Shown here: positions 34,534 to 42,877 of the stretch, piece by piece
How positions within the stretch are numbered: the stretch's first letter is position 1
Layout: each line of letters starts with the position of its first letter
Source: Laceyella putida
GTDB taxonomy: Bacteria > Bacillota > Bacilli > Thermoactinomycetales > Thermoactinomycetaceae
Length of the DNA stretch: 64,000 nt
Assembly: GCF_042665195.1 (NCBI RefSeq)
Contig: NZ_JBHTBW010000019.1
Location: 186,001-250,000, forward strand
Reading direction: 5' to 3'
Made by a program: the position numbers and the translations under genes
The notes under the pieces: model-generated
Database searches by the model: none
Told to the model about the DNA's origin: nothing
The model's input: the letters and a program-made list of their open reading frames with translations, nothing else

Positions 34534-35305
34534 ATATATTCGGTTTGCACTCGCATGCTGGAAGCTCAATCTTGCTGGTGCGATGGAATTTCGTTTAAGT
34601 TTCTTCATGACGGCGGGCATGATGATCATCAACAATGTCGTTTGGATTTTCTTTTGGCAGATTTATTTCGATCGCTTCCAGCTCGTCAATGGCTGGGAAG
34701 TGTCGGATGTGATGATGCTGTGGGCCGTAACAGCGGGGGGGTTTGGGCTTGCCAATTCTTTATTTGGCAATGCTGACAACATTGGAAACATCATCGTCAC
34801 CGGGCAGCTGGATACCTACCTTGCCCAGCCGAAACCGGTCCTGCTGCACGTCTTAATTTCTCGCATGTCCGTTTCCGCTTTGGGAGATCTGATCTTCGCT
34901 CTGCTCGTCTTCGGCTACTTTGGCGAACACACCTGGACCGGTGTGCTCAAATTTGCGGTGGCGCTGTTCCTTTCCATGTTGATCTTTGTCTTTTTTTCCG
35001 TGTGCATACAGTCTCTCGCCTTTTATGTCGGCAACTCGGAAGGGTTGATCGGGCAAGAGTTGATTGTTACTTTCGCAACTTACCCAACGGACATCTTCCG
35101 TGGGATGACTAAAGTCCTCCTGTTTACAGCCCTGCCGGCCGGATTCATTTCTTACATGCCGATTGGTTTGCTCCGTGAAGTCCAACCGCTGTTTTTTGGC
35201 GCGGCGATCGGTGTCACCTCAATCTTGGTGTTTGGCGGCACAGCTCTGTTTTATCGTGGACTTAAACGTTATGGATCTGGGAATGTGGTGGGAATGCGAA
35301 TGTAG
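34517..35305 (+). CDS. ABC-2 type permease (DUF990-like), second subunit
   Basis: Protein of 262 residues, six-helix, homologous in layout to the preceding permease: IRFALACWKLNLAGAMEFRLSFFMTAGMMIINNVVWIFFW, then IIVTGQLDTYLAQPKPVLLHVLISRMS. ATG 34517 overlaps the upstream stop, suggesting translational coupling and a heteromeric transporter. Its ATPase partner is frameshifted, so the exporter may be inactive. Confidence 0.8.
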   Translation: MSTVAKYIRFALACWKLNLAGAMEFRLSFFMTAGMMIINNVVWIFFWQIYFDRFQLVNGWEVSDVMMLWAVTAGGFGLANSLFGNADNIGNIIVTGQLDTYLAQPKPVLLHVLISRMSVSALGDLIFALLVFGYFGEHTWTGVLKFAVALFLSMLIFVFFSVCIQSLAFYVGNSEGLIGQELIVTFATYPTDIFRGMTKVLLFTALPAGFISYMPIGLLREVQPLFFGAAIGVTSILVFGGTALFYRGLKRYGSGNVVGMRM

Positions 35306-35327
35306 TTCGAAAAAATCTGCAAGGCGG

Positions 35328-35470
35328 AAGCTATTTCAAAACCATCTTTTGGCTGGAGAAATGGCTATTGCGATCGCTCCAAAACCATTTTCCCATTGGC
35401 TTCACTTGTCCATCGGCGCTCATCGGGAAAAGGTTTTTCCGCTCATCAACGACTTTTGAAATAACTTGTA
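35328..35470. repeat. MITE-like element, copy D (inverted relative to A-C)
   Basis: Terminal inverted repeats GAAGCTATTTCAAAA (left) and TTTTGAAATAACTTG (right) differ from the A/B type ends. The core (CCATTTTCCCATT..CTTCACTTGTCCATCGGCGCTCATCGGG) is the reverse complement of the shared core. It follows the permease operon directly. With copy C it forms an inverted pair bracketing 7 kb that includes the recombinase. Confidence 0.7.
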
Positions 35471-35615
35471 GCCAAAGAGGAACAAGGGGAAGGGGAGTTT
35501 TATGAGATCATAAAAAATGATGATTTAGGGTGTCAAGTAGGGCTCCCCTTCGTTCCTTCAAGGTAACTTGGCTTATGTCAGGAATCTCAGGAGTTCCAAT
35601 ATACCTACCTACCAC
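35471..35615. other. Non-coding stretch after copy D
   Basis: GGGGAAGGGGAG..CTCCCCTTCGTTCC can fold weakly. No gene is seen. Confidence 0.3.
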
Positions 35616-35753
35616 TTAACTATCCAATATTACATGGTTAATCCGCGATAGCTGTTTTTTCTTTAACTTAATGCCGCATTTACAGATAATACTATGCTTA
35701 AGATTTTTTATCTCCGATTGGCACTTCGGACAAACCATTTTTTGAGGTATCAC
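35616..35753 (-). CDS. 45-residue zinc-ribbon-like protein
   Basis: Short minus-strand frame starting at GTG 35753, seven bases after AGGTGGG: MIPQKMVCPKCQSEIKNLK, then HSIICKCGIKLKKKQLSRIN, ending ..VILDS. The CPKC and CKCG pairs can form one zinc ribbon. The basic tail suggests nucleic-acid contact. Unknown family; supported by the ribbon motif and the ribosome-binding site only. Confidence 0.45.
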   Translation of the reverse strand: MIPQKMVCPKCQSEIKNLKHSIICKCGIKLKKKQLSRINHVILDS

Positions 35754-36300
35754 TTTGGTTCCCACCTTTCTAATGAATTAAATCTATGTTGCATCTAACA
35801 TATGTGTAACTTCTGGATGCAACTTTTGTACGTATTTCGACGAATCGGGAATTTGTGTCAGACGTTGGTGGCCGGAAATAGTTGGCGTTTCATGCAGCTG
35901 TAACCACTTTCCTTCATAATCATTCAGCTACAAAACCGACAGGGCATAAATAAATGATCGGTAACCTTTTTATATGATATCGAGTTAGATCAGTTTAATG
36001 ATAACATCTATCAGTAGAAAACCAATACTTATTGATAATAATTATAAATAAATAACATTTATAAAGAGGGGCCATGGCGCTGGTGGCGTCGTAAAGCTTT
36101 TAGTAATGGAAAGTCTATGAACCTCCTAGGTTTTTCATGATCGAAGGTTTATAGACTTTTTTGGCTTGGAGTATGATGAAAGTGGTTGGTATGATTGATG
36201 TTTTTGCAAGCATATTGGTATATATTTCTTAATATTGACAATATAATCTTCGTTACAAATAACCTTTGACATTTTTTGAATAGTATTTTATTCTGAAAGG
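35754..36300. other. AT-rich non-coding stretch with a dyad and repeat R2
   Basis: No supported gene. GTTGCATC (35788-35795) and GATGCAAC (35815-35822) form a perfect 8-bp inverted repeat, possibly an operator. Repeat R2 lies at 36111-36163, and the rest is AT-rich. Confidence 0.4.
36111..36163 (+). repeat. Hairpin-terminator repeat R2
   Basis: AAGTCTATGAACCTCC with GAAGGTTTATAGACTT and a T tract. The following bases (GAGTATGATGAAAGTGGTTG and onward) match the 3' flank of R4. Confidence 0.7.
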
Positions 36301-36303
36301 GAA

Positions 36304-36374
36304 ATCAGGCTATGATGTTCCTTCCTTCTATTTACCTCCTTAAAGAGACTAGGGACATCACTCTCCTGATTTTT
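36304..36374 (+). promoter_or_regulatory. Long leader hairpin with T tract upstream of the TerD-like gene
   Basis: AATCAGG and GATGTTCC on the 5' side pair with GGGACATC and CCTGATT on the 3' side, followed by TTTTTTT. It ends about 40 bases before the start codon. It is either the terminator of an unseen upstream transcript or an attenuator controlling the large gene. Confidence 0.45.
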
Positions 36375-36415
36375 TTATTGAACAAATATTTTATCAAATA
36401 AGGTGCCGCTCTATT

Positions 36416-38503
36416 ATGAAAAATACCATTTACCTTAGAAGAAAACATAAGGTGATCATCCAAGCGGGACAAGATCATCTGCCTGATGCGTATCTGGCTA
36501 CCTCCTTAAAAAACTTAGAAAGCCTTGGGTACACTTTCTCGATAAAGCTGATCGAACAAGTTCGCACGCTGTCTCTTGATGATTTTGCCGGATTCTATAA
36601 TCAATTGATAAAAGACATAATGAAAATGGTGGGGGCCCATGTCCATTATCAACCGATGTACCCCAACTTTCCGCAGCAAGTGATGGAAGCGGAGGAGAGT
36701 GCGCTTTACATCAATGCCATCATCCATTACCTTACCCACCTTTTCCCCAAAACTGAAGTAAAAGAACGTTTGCCTTTGCTTGATCGAGTGGACTTGAAAG
36801 TCATCGATTTAGGGAGCGATCAAGAATTCAATGAAATGGTCAAGCATTTGCTTTCAGCCAATACCTCCATTTCTGACACAGATAAAGGAGATATTGAGTG
36901 GGCGATCGCGCATTCTGACGATGTCCAATCCCTTCTTCCTCCTGAAATTCCATTGAAGGAAAATGTGGGTTTTGTGGTAGGAGTCTTGTTGAAATATGAG
37001 AAAGCTTCGATGGTTCCGCTTTCGCCCTACTTTAAGACGGCAACGGATGTGTTGCGTTTGGAGACAGCACTTTCTGACGGGGATGTAAGCCTTGCTTCAA
37101 ACACGAAGTTCAAAAAATTTAAACGCTCTGAAAGACGGTTGATGTTGGGCCTGTTGGAACAATGCCCCCACATCACAGAGGACATGTTGAGACATAAAAA
37201 TCGCTGGATCCGATTGGGAGAAATCCTTCATCCCGGGGAATATAAAAATCAATTTCACAAGTGCCGCGAAGCGTTTGATGTCCTCAGGAACAACAAAGCG
37301 TTCAAAACGTTTGGCAGCGAAGTGGAGACGGCTTTACTCCATAAGAACATGTCCAAAGCCATATCGTTACTGAAAACGCGTCCCGGCGAATTTGCAAGGA
37401 GATTGGACCATTTGTTGCGGACAGTGAGCGATCCCCAAGTGGTCATTACCCCTTTTGCCGAAGTCGCTGACCGCGTATCGACACCCATATTACTTCAAGT
37501 CCTGGCCCACTTTGCTCACCGGCATGAGTATCCTGACACCCGCATCTTTTTTCCCAAGGGAAATGTCGCAAAAGTGATGGGAATCAAAAATAAATTGCCC
37601 GCTTTGGATCGAGAGGTTTGCCTTTCGATGATTCACATCTGCCAAGCCACATTGACAAAGCGGTTTTCGGCACTTCCTTCTTTGGGCAATGTGTTTATCG
37701 ACAAACGGTTAAAAAATTTTGTGGTGCCTTTTTCCCTGCGTTCCGCCAGCAAAGCGCGACGTACGCTGGTCCGGGGCAGTCAACTGGACATTCCGGAAGG
37801 GAACACGATTCGCTTTTTCACTTGGTGGAAAGAAGGCAAGGTGAACGGCATAGAAACGGGGGATGTCGACATCGACCTGTCGGCGGTCATATATGATGAC
37901 AAATGGTGGTACAAAGAGCATATTTCCTTCACTAATTTAAAATCTGCCGCCTACAATGCATGCCATAGCGGGGATATTGTGTCTGCCCCCGATGGGGCTT
38001 GTGAATTTATCGATGTGGATATTCCATCGGCTTTGCGCCATGGTGCACGGTATGTGATCATGTCGTTGCATTCCTACTCCAAGCATCCCTTCAGCGCCTT
38101 GCCGGAATGCTTTGCCGGGTGGATGATCCGCCAACACCCCAACTCCGGTGAAGTGTTCGAACCGGCGACGGTGCAGGAAAAGGTGGACCTGGCGGCAGAT
38201 ACGCAAATCTGTATTCCGGCGGTCATTGATTTAAAAGAACGGAAAGTGATTTGGGCGGACTTGGCTCTGAAGCGACATCCGGACTTTTATAATACCGTTG
38301 AAGGAAACCAGAGAGGCATGGTGCTGATGGGGAAGGCCATCACGACCCTTATCAAGCCGAATCTGTACGATCTGTTCCAATTGCACGGCATCGCCAGGGG
38401 TGTGCTCGTTGAGGAGAAAAGAGGGGCGGATACGGTGTTTGCGGTTCAAGAAGGGATCACACCATTTGATATGGAGAAAATCATGGCGGAATTTTTGGTT
38501 TAA
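36416..38503 (+). CDS. Large protein with C-terminal TerD-like domain
   Basis: Protein of 695 residues. Residues about 455-610 carry a TerD-type pattern: GDVDIDLSAVIYDDKW (acidic calcium-binding-like strand), then ISFTNLKSAAYNACHSGDIVSAPDGACEFIDVDI and ARYVIMSLHSYSKHPF. The first 440 residues are mostly helical, with blocks such as FKKFKRSERRLMLGLLEQCPHITEDMLRHKNRWIRLGEILHPGEY, and are not recognised. TerD proteins belong to stress-response systems linked to tellurite, phage and metal tolerance. No other ter genes are nearby, so it acts alone or with distant partners. AAGGTG precedes the ATG; repeat R3 terminates it. Confidence 0.65.
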   Translation: MKNTIYLRRKHKVIIQAGQDHLPDAYLATSLKNLESLGYTFSIKLIEQVRTLSLDDFAGFYNQLIKDIMKMVGAHVHYQPMYPNFPQQVMEAEESALYINAIIHYLTHLFPKTEVKERLPLLDRVDLKVIDLGSDQEFNEMVKHLLSANTSISDTDKGDIEWAIAHSDDVQSLLPPEIPLKENVGFVVGVLLKYEKASMVPLSPYFKTATDVLRLETALSDGDVSLASNTKFKKFKRSERRLMLGLLEQCPHITEDMLRHKNRWIRLGEILHPGEYKNQFHKCREAFDVLRNNKAFKTFGSEVETALLHKNMSKAISLLKTRPGEFARRLDHLLRTVSDPQVVITPFAEVADRVSTPILLQVLAHFAHRHEYPDTRIFFPKGNVAKVMGIKNKLPALDREVCLSMIHICQATLTKRFSALPSLGNVFIDKRLKNFVVPFSLRSASKARRTLVRGSQLDIPEGNTIRFFTWWKEGKVNGIETGDVDIDLSAVIYDDKWWYKEHISFTNLKSAAYNACHSGDIVSAPDGACEFIDVDIPSALRHGARYVIMSLHSYSKHPFSALPECFAGWMIRQHPNSGEVFEPATVQEKVDLAADTQICIPAVIDLKERKVIWADLALKRHPDFYNTVEGNQRGMVLMGKAITTLIKPNLYDLFQLHGIARGVLVEEKRGADTVFAVQEGITPFDMEKIMAEFLV

Positions 38504-38518
38504 TCCGTCGAAAACCCA

Positions 38519-38574
38519 GAGTCTGTGAACCTCCTGTGATTTTTGCATGATCGGAGGTTCCAGACCTTTTTTTG
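38519..38574 (+). repeat. Hairpin-terminator repeat R3
   Basis: GTCTGTGAACCTCC (38521-38534) with GGAGGTTCCAGAC (38553-38565) and TTTTTTTG. It sits directly after the TerD-like gene and probably acts as its terminator. Confidence 0.75.
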
Positions 38575-38643
38575 CCTTGGGTCTACTTTGTTTCTTGATT
38601 GTTGTGATTGTTTCATCATTTCAAAACGCTTGGGAGGATGCGT

Positions 38644-39640
38644 ATGATTAAATATCCTTTTTTAGAAGAAGGAGCGACAATAGGGGTAACAGCCCCTTCC
38701 TCTGGGATACCAATTGAACGACATGATATGTTTAGACTTGCATGTAGTCGTATGGAGATGAAAGGTTTTAACATCATTTGTGGAGACACGGTATGGACGC
38801 AAGACAAAGCAAAATCATCACCTGCCAAAAAACGTGCAGATGAGTTTAATCAAATGATGCGTGACGATGCGATTCATATCATCATTCCTCCTTGGGGTGG
38901 ACAGCTCCTAATTGAGTTTTAAAAATATACGGAACAAATGGGTTTTAGGTTATTCAGATACAAGTCTATTGTTATTGGCCATTACTTTAAGAACAGGGAT
39001 TGCGACTGCTCATGGAACGAATTTTGTAGATTTAAGGGGGGAATATTGGGATGGCACGACAGCCATGTGGCAGTCTGTCTTATCAACTAAAACGGGAGCA
39101 TCCATCCTTCAACATTCTTCAGTTAAATATCAAAGGGAATGGCAATACAATCATCCATCACCATGTGTTTTTCATTTAACGGAGCCAACATATTGGAAAA
39201 CGACTACAAATAACAAAGTAAAGATACAAGGTCGATTACTTGGCGGATGCATAGATGTGATAAGGCATCTCATTGGTACGCCATTCGGTAATGTACAAGG
39301 CTTCAGGAAAGAATTTATCAATAGAGAACCCATTTTATGGTATTTTGAGAATTGCGATTTAACAACAACAGATTTGCGTAGATCATTGGTACAAATGAAG
39401 TTAGCTGGTTGGTTTGAAGAGTGTTCAGGTATTATGTTTGGTCGCAGTGATGCGAATAAGCCTGTCCAAAACTACACAGTTGAAGATGTTTATAAAGAAC
39501 TGTCTGATGAACTCCAAATACCAATCATATATGACATTGATTGTGGCCATGTTCCACCACAAATCACTTTCATCAATGGTGCTTATGCTGAAATGAAAGT
39601 AGAAAATGGAAAAGGAAGCGTCATCCAACACTTTAGGTAA
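38644..39640 (+). pseudogene. LD-carboxypeptidase/MccF-type S66 peptidase, broken
   Basis: The S66 family comprises murein LD-carboxypeptidases and microcin-C immunity proteins. The first frame (ATG 38644, GGGAGG upstream) gives GATIGVTAPSSGIP through IIIPPWGGQLLIEF and stops at 38922. The next frame resumes as KNIRNKWVLGYSDTSLLLLAITLRTGIATAHGTNF through to 39640. About six residues normally present between the halves are missing, so a small deletion with frameshift is inferred near 38915. The nucleophile Ser lies in GYSDTS. Confidence 0.85.
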
Positions 39641-39815
39641 TATCAGCATTTGGCCAGCTTACTGAACCAAAATCAATTTATATTTACAAGTAGGCGCTGG
39701 GTTCCTACTCTACCGGGTAGAATGCGGTTAAATATTAAGAGGATATATGCGGATAAGAAAAGGCGACCTATAGAGGTTGTCTTCAAGCAAAACGCATGTT
39801 AATTTCTCACAAGAA

Positions 39816-39852
39816 AACCTCCACTGAATGCATCAGAGGAGGTTGTTTGTTT
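39816..39852. terminator. Hairpin after the LD-carboxypeptidase remnant
   Basis: AACCTCC (39816-39822) pairs with GGAGGTT (39838-39844), followed by GTTTGTTT. The rest of 39641-39948 holds no gene. Confidence 0.5.
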
Positions 39853-39948
39853 AAGTTCAAAGTGGATTCAATAAAAGGCTCTTTCATTTCTTTCGCGTGA
39901 TCAAGTTGATAACTATATCTTCCTAGGATTCTTGTCGAGATGTTTGCA

Positions 39949-40071
39949 TTAATGAAGGAGAGCAGACATGATCGTCATCAGACTTGATGGATGAACAGGT
40001 TCAGCAACAAAGGTCACACTTGCAATCAAGGTAAACATCACAAGTCCATAAACGATCAAAATTTTTTTCAA
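39949..40071 (-). CDS. 40-residue secreted-peptide candidate
   Basis: Minus-strand frame with TTG start seven bases after GGAGGG. The product begins KKILIVYGLVMFTLIASVTF, a signal-peptide-like segment, followed by VAEPVHPSSLMTIMSALLH. Size and layout resemble exported signalling peptide precursors of Bacillales (Phr, PapR type). No receptor gene is seen next to it, so the role is speculative. Confidence 0.45.
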   Translation of the reverse strand: MKKILIVYGLVMFTLIASVTFVAEPVHPSSLMTIMSALLH

Positions 40072-40074
40072 CAA

Positions 40075-41057
40075 TGAACCCTCCTTATTTGATATCAATT
40101 ATAAATATTATATCATCTAATACCTTGATGTCATTCAGATACAATAATGGAAACTCATTAACTTAACGTGTTCCCGCAAAACGATTGGATATTTTATGTA
40201 ACTGAGATTATTCAAGAGAAAATCATACGCTAAGGCGGTCGACGGCCAAAAAAACCGGCACCCTATGCGCTAAGAGAGGGCCTGGGTCAGGAAGGGAATG
40301 TAGGGAAGTTGTTGTTCTTAATCTTTCCCAAGGGCCCCTAGTTCATAAGAAAGTTTGTAAGCTTGTCCTCAATGATATGGCCGCGTTGGCCAAACCATAT
40401 AAGTGACTTGACTTTCAGCATCCGAAAGAAACAATTCCGCTCGTGGAATCCTTTCAAGGGCATAACGGGCATGGGAAAGATCGACACTTTTATCAAACCG
40501 ACTGTGAAAAATCAGGGTGGGGGCGGTTCAGCCGCTTTCCTTTTTTGTTCCGAATTCATAGCCGCCAGGGCTTTTTCTACTGGCATCGTGGTAAATTGTT
40601 TCATCATTGCTTTCATTGTCCCTTCGGGATTCTGCTTTAAGAAGCAACGAAAGAGCGCCCAGACGCCATTCTCAGTAAAAACCCCGGCCACGGGTAAGCA
40701 CGTCTTCGATTGTCTTCATGGCCTCCAGGAGGCGCTGTTGGTCCCCTTCGGAGCGCTTTTGTCGGTTTCTTTTGGGACGGGGAACACCGTGTTCCAGAAC
40801 GGAAAATCCACCTTCTTTTCTTCCAGTATATCTGGACTGAAAAGGGGAGGGAACAATAGGTCCCAAACATGTTACTGTCCACCCAGGGCATCAAAAAAGG
40901 CCAAAAACGAGATGTTCTCTTCATCCCGGCCTTTTGAAATAGTGTAAATGAGAATATACTTAATCATATTGGCTTAATTCCTTGATCAATGTTTAATGAG
41001 ATGTTTAGTAATGTATAATGAAAAGAAGCAAAGATGCCTTGTTTAAGAGGTGGGAAA
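40075..41057. other. Decayed stretch without a supportable gene
   Basis: Nearly 1 kb. A plus-strand frame at 40363-40947 is open, but its composition is not protein-like and it has no good ribosome-binding site. The minus strand reads protein-like fragments (for example around 40500-40700) interrupted by stops. I cannot name the ancestor. It is probably a degraded gene. Confidence 0.4.
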
Positions 41058-41312
41058 ATGAACGATGCAATGAAAAATGCCAAGGTCTTCTCAAAGGTAA
41101 CATCTAAAGGGCAGATTATTGTCCCGGAGGAGATCCGTGAAAAGCTGAACATCAAAGAAGGCGATCACATTGCTTTTGTTGAAGTGGATGGACAAATCGT
41201 TGTGCAAAAAGCGGAGGTTGTGCCATTCCCTTCCAATCCTGACCTGTATCGCTCCTATCAACGGACCAAGGAAAGATACGAAGAAGCCTTGAAAAACCTC
41301 AAGGAGCGTTGA
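41058..41312 (+). CDS. AbrB/MazE-type antitoxin
   Basis: Protein of 84 residues. The N-terminal swapped-hairpin DNA-binding domain is AKVFSKVTSKGQIIVPEEIREKLNIKEGDHIAFVEVDGQIVVQKAE, followed by a basic helical tail that would wrap the toxin. ATG 41058 is chosen behind AGAGGTGG. The gene stops one base before the toxin start, the usual antitoxin-first layout with autoregulation of the promoter. Confidence 0.88.
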   Translation: MNDAMKNAKVFSKVTSKGQIIVPEEIREKLNIKEGDHIAFVEVDGQIVVQKAEVVPFPSNPDLYRSYQRTKERYEEALKNLKER

Positions 41313-41313
41313 C

Positions 41314-41727
41314 ATGGGGATGATTCGGTATTTGTCTGTGGTTGACATGATCGAGTTCCATCATATGATGATGAGTGATTTCGGTGAGGGGGAGCAGGCG
41401 GGGGTCATGTTTGAGGACCGGTTGCTCTCTATTGCCGAACGCCCTAAATCTGTCTATTTTGGTGTCGAAATTTTTCCAACCATTTGGGAGAAAGCGGGAG
41501 CATTGGTTCAGTCGTTGGTGCAAGTTCACCCATTTCACAACGGGAACAAACGAACGGCGCTGGTATGTTTGGATGCGTTTTTGTATATGAATGGATACGA
41601 TCTGACGATGCCCAGCCAATACGCCGAAGACTTGATGGTTGCCATTGCCGTCAATCCCGAATACAAAGGGGATGATGGTGTCAAAGCAATCGCACGGGTC
41701 ATTAGGCAAAACACGTTACCCATTTGA
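41314..41727 (+). CDS. Doc-family (Fic-fold) toxin
   Basis: Protein of 137 residues with the Fic/Doc active-site motif HPFHNGNKRTALVCLDAFLYMNG. Doc toxins phosphorylate EF-Tu and stop translation. N-terminal RYLSVVDMIEFHHMMM and the central IWEKAGALVQSLVQV fit the family. It pairs with the AbrB-type antitoxin directly upstream rather than with Phd, which may help keep the 22-kb element from being lost. Confidence 0.9.
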   Translation: MGMIRYLSVVDMIEFHHMMMSDFGEGEQAGVMFEDRLLSIAERPKSVYFGVEIFPTIWEKAGALVQSLVQVHPFHNGNKRTALVCLDAFLYMNGYDLTMPSQYAEDLMVAIAVNPEYKGDDGVKAIARVIRQNTLPI

Positions 41728-41782
41728 TAAAAACGGCGAACAAAGTTATGTCTTAATCGTTTTAAAATATCTTTATAACTTT

Positions 41783-41820
41783 GCGAGCGAGAAAACCTCT
41801 AGCTTCAGCTATGGGGATAA
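41783..41820 (+). repeat. IS200/IS605-type end hairpin remnant
   Basis: GCGAGCGAGAAAACCTCTAG then CTTCAGCTATGGGGATAA has the CCTCTAGCT/AGCTATGGGG imperfect hairpin. It matches, inverted, the segment at 49160-49198. No transposase or tnpB remains here. The rest of 41728-41976 shows only a doubtful 25-codon frame (41864-41941, one CxxC). Confidence 0.55.
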
Positions 41821-41976
41821 GGCGATTGTGCATATATGAAAAAATACAGCAAGGGGATGTCAGATGAGAATTGATCCTTTTCATTGCGGTGTTTGCGGAA
41901 AAAAGTCAACAATCACGTCGGTCCCAAGTATATCGCGATGAGTTTAATCAATGTTCCATCTTGCCTAATAACGTTG

Positions 41977-42004
41977 AAAGGAGGGCCATCGAGCCCTCCT
42001 TTAT
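41977..42004. terminator. Terminator near the end of the SDR gene
   Basis: AAAGGAGGGC (41977-41986) pairs with GCCCTCCTTT (41993-42002), with A and T tracts on both sides. It can serve the minus-strand operon ending at 42050. Confidence 0.7.
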
Positions 42005-42049
42005 CTATTATGACGCTTTTGTGTATCCCGAATATACCACTTATTGTTA

Positions 42050-42844
42050 TTAAAAAATAGTGTGAACCAGTCCTCCATCAATTCTGAGTGACGCTCCGTT
42101 TATCGCCGAGGAACGCGGACTGCACAGGAATGTGACGAAGGAGGCGATTTCTTCCGGGCGAATCAGCCGTTGAATCAAAGAGCTTGGTCGATGCTCCGAC
42201 ATAAATCGCCGCTCCGCTTCTTCCAATGGCATGGATTCCCCTTTATAAAGCTTTTGAATAAACTCCTCGACTCCTTCCGTGAGCGTCGACCCCGGCATGA
42301 CGGTATTGACAGTCACTTTTGTGCCTTTTGTCAGTTCGGCCAAGCTTCTGGAGATGGAGAGCTGCATCGCTTTGGTCGCGCTGTAATGTGCCATTTCGGG
42401 AGAGGGCATGATCGCTGCTTCGCTGGAAATGAAGAGGATTTTTCCTTCATTTCGCTCCAGCATTCGCTTGAGATAATGCCGAGCCAATCGCACGCCACTC
42501 AAGATGTTTGTTTCAAACATCTTCTGCCATTGCCCGTCTCCCGTTTCAAAAAAATCGGCGGGCTCAAAGATTCCCAAATTGTTGATCAAGATATCGATTT
42601 CCGGATATTTTTGGATGATCTCTTCGCTTCCCGCCGTTGAACTTAGGTCCGCGACTGCCGGGCGAAGGGACGATTGGGGATGAGATGCTTGAATCTCTTG
42701 CATTGTTTGCCGCACTTTCGCTTCTGTTCTTCCATTGATAATGACCGTGCACCCTTCAGAGGCAAGCATTGTGGCAATGGTTTTCCCGATCCCGGAAGTG
42801 GAACCCGTAACGAGAACTCTTTTTCCCTCTAAAAACAAGTCCAT
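42050..42844 (-). CDS. Short-chain dehydrogenase/reductase
   Basis: Classical SDR of 264 residues. NAD(P)-binding VTGSTSGIGKTIATMLASEG, the structural INNLGIFEPA, the catalytic Ser region ILFISSEAAIMPSPEMAHYSATKAMQLSISRSLA with YxxxK, and a C-terminal GASLRIDGGLVHTIF. Last gene of a four-gene minus-strand operon (MFS, LLM, AKR, SDR). Substrate unknown, probably a reactive carbonyl given the context. Confidence 0.88.
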   Translation of the reverse strand: MDLFLEGKRVLVTGSTSGIGKTIATMLASEGCTVIINGRTEAKVRQTMQEIQASHPQSSLRPAVADLSSTAGSEEIIQKYPEIDILINNLGIFEPADFFETGDGQWQKMFETNILSGVRLARHYLKRMLERNEGKILFISSEAAIMPSPEMAHYSATKAMQLSISRSLAELTKGTKVTVNTVMPGSTLTEGVEEFIQKLYKGESMPLEEAERRFMSEHRPSSLIQRLIRPEEIASFVTFLCSPRSSAINGASLRIDGGLVHTIF

Positions 42845-42877
42845 GTCGAATCCTCCATAGCTTATTTTAAATCTCCC

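Noticed and set aside
40363..40947. Plus-strand frame of 194 codons
   Set aside because: No convincing start signal and low-information composition. The opposite strand looks more protein-like but has stops, so I list the region as decayed.
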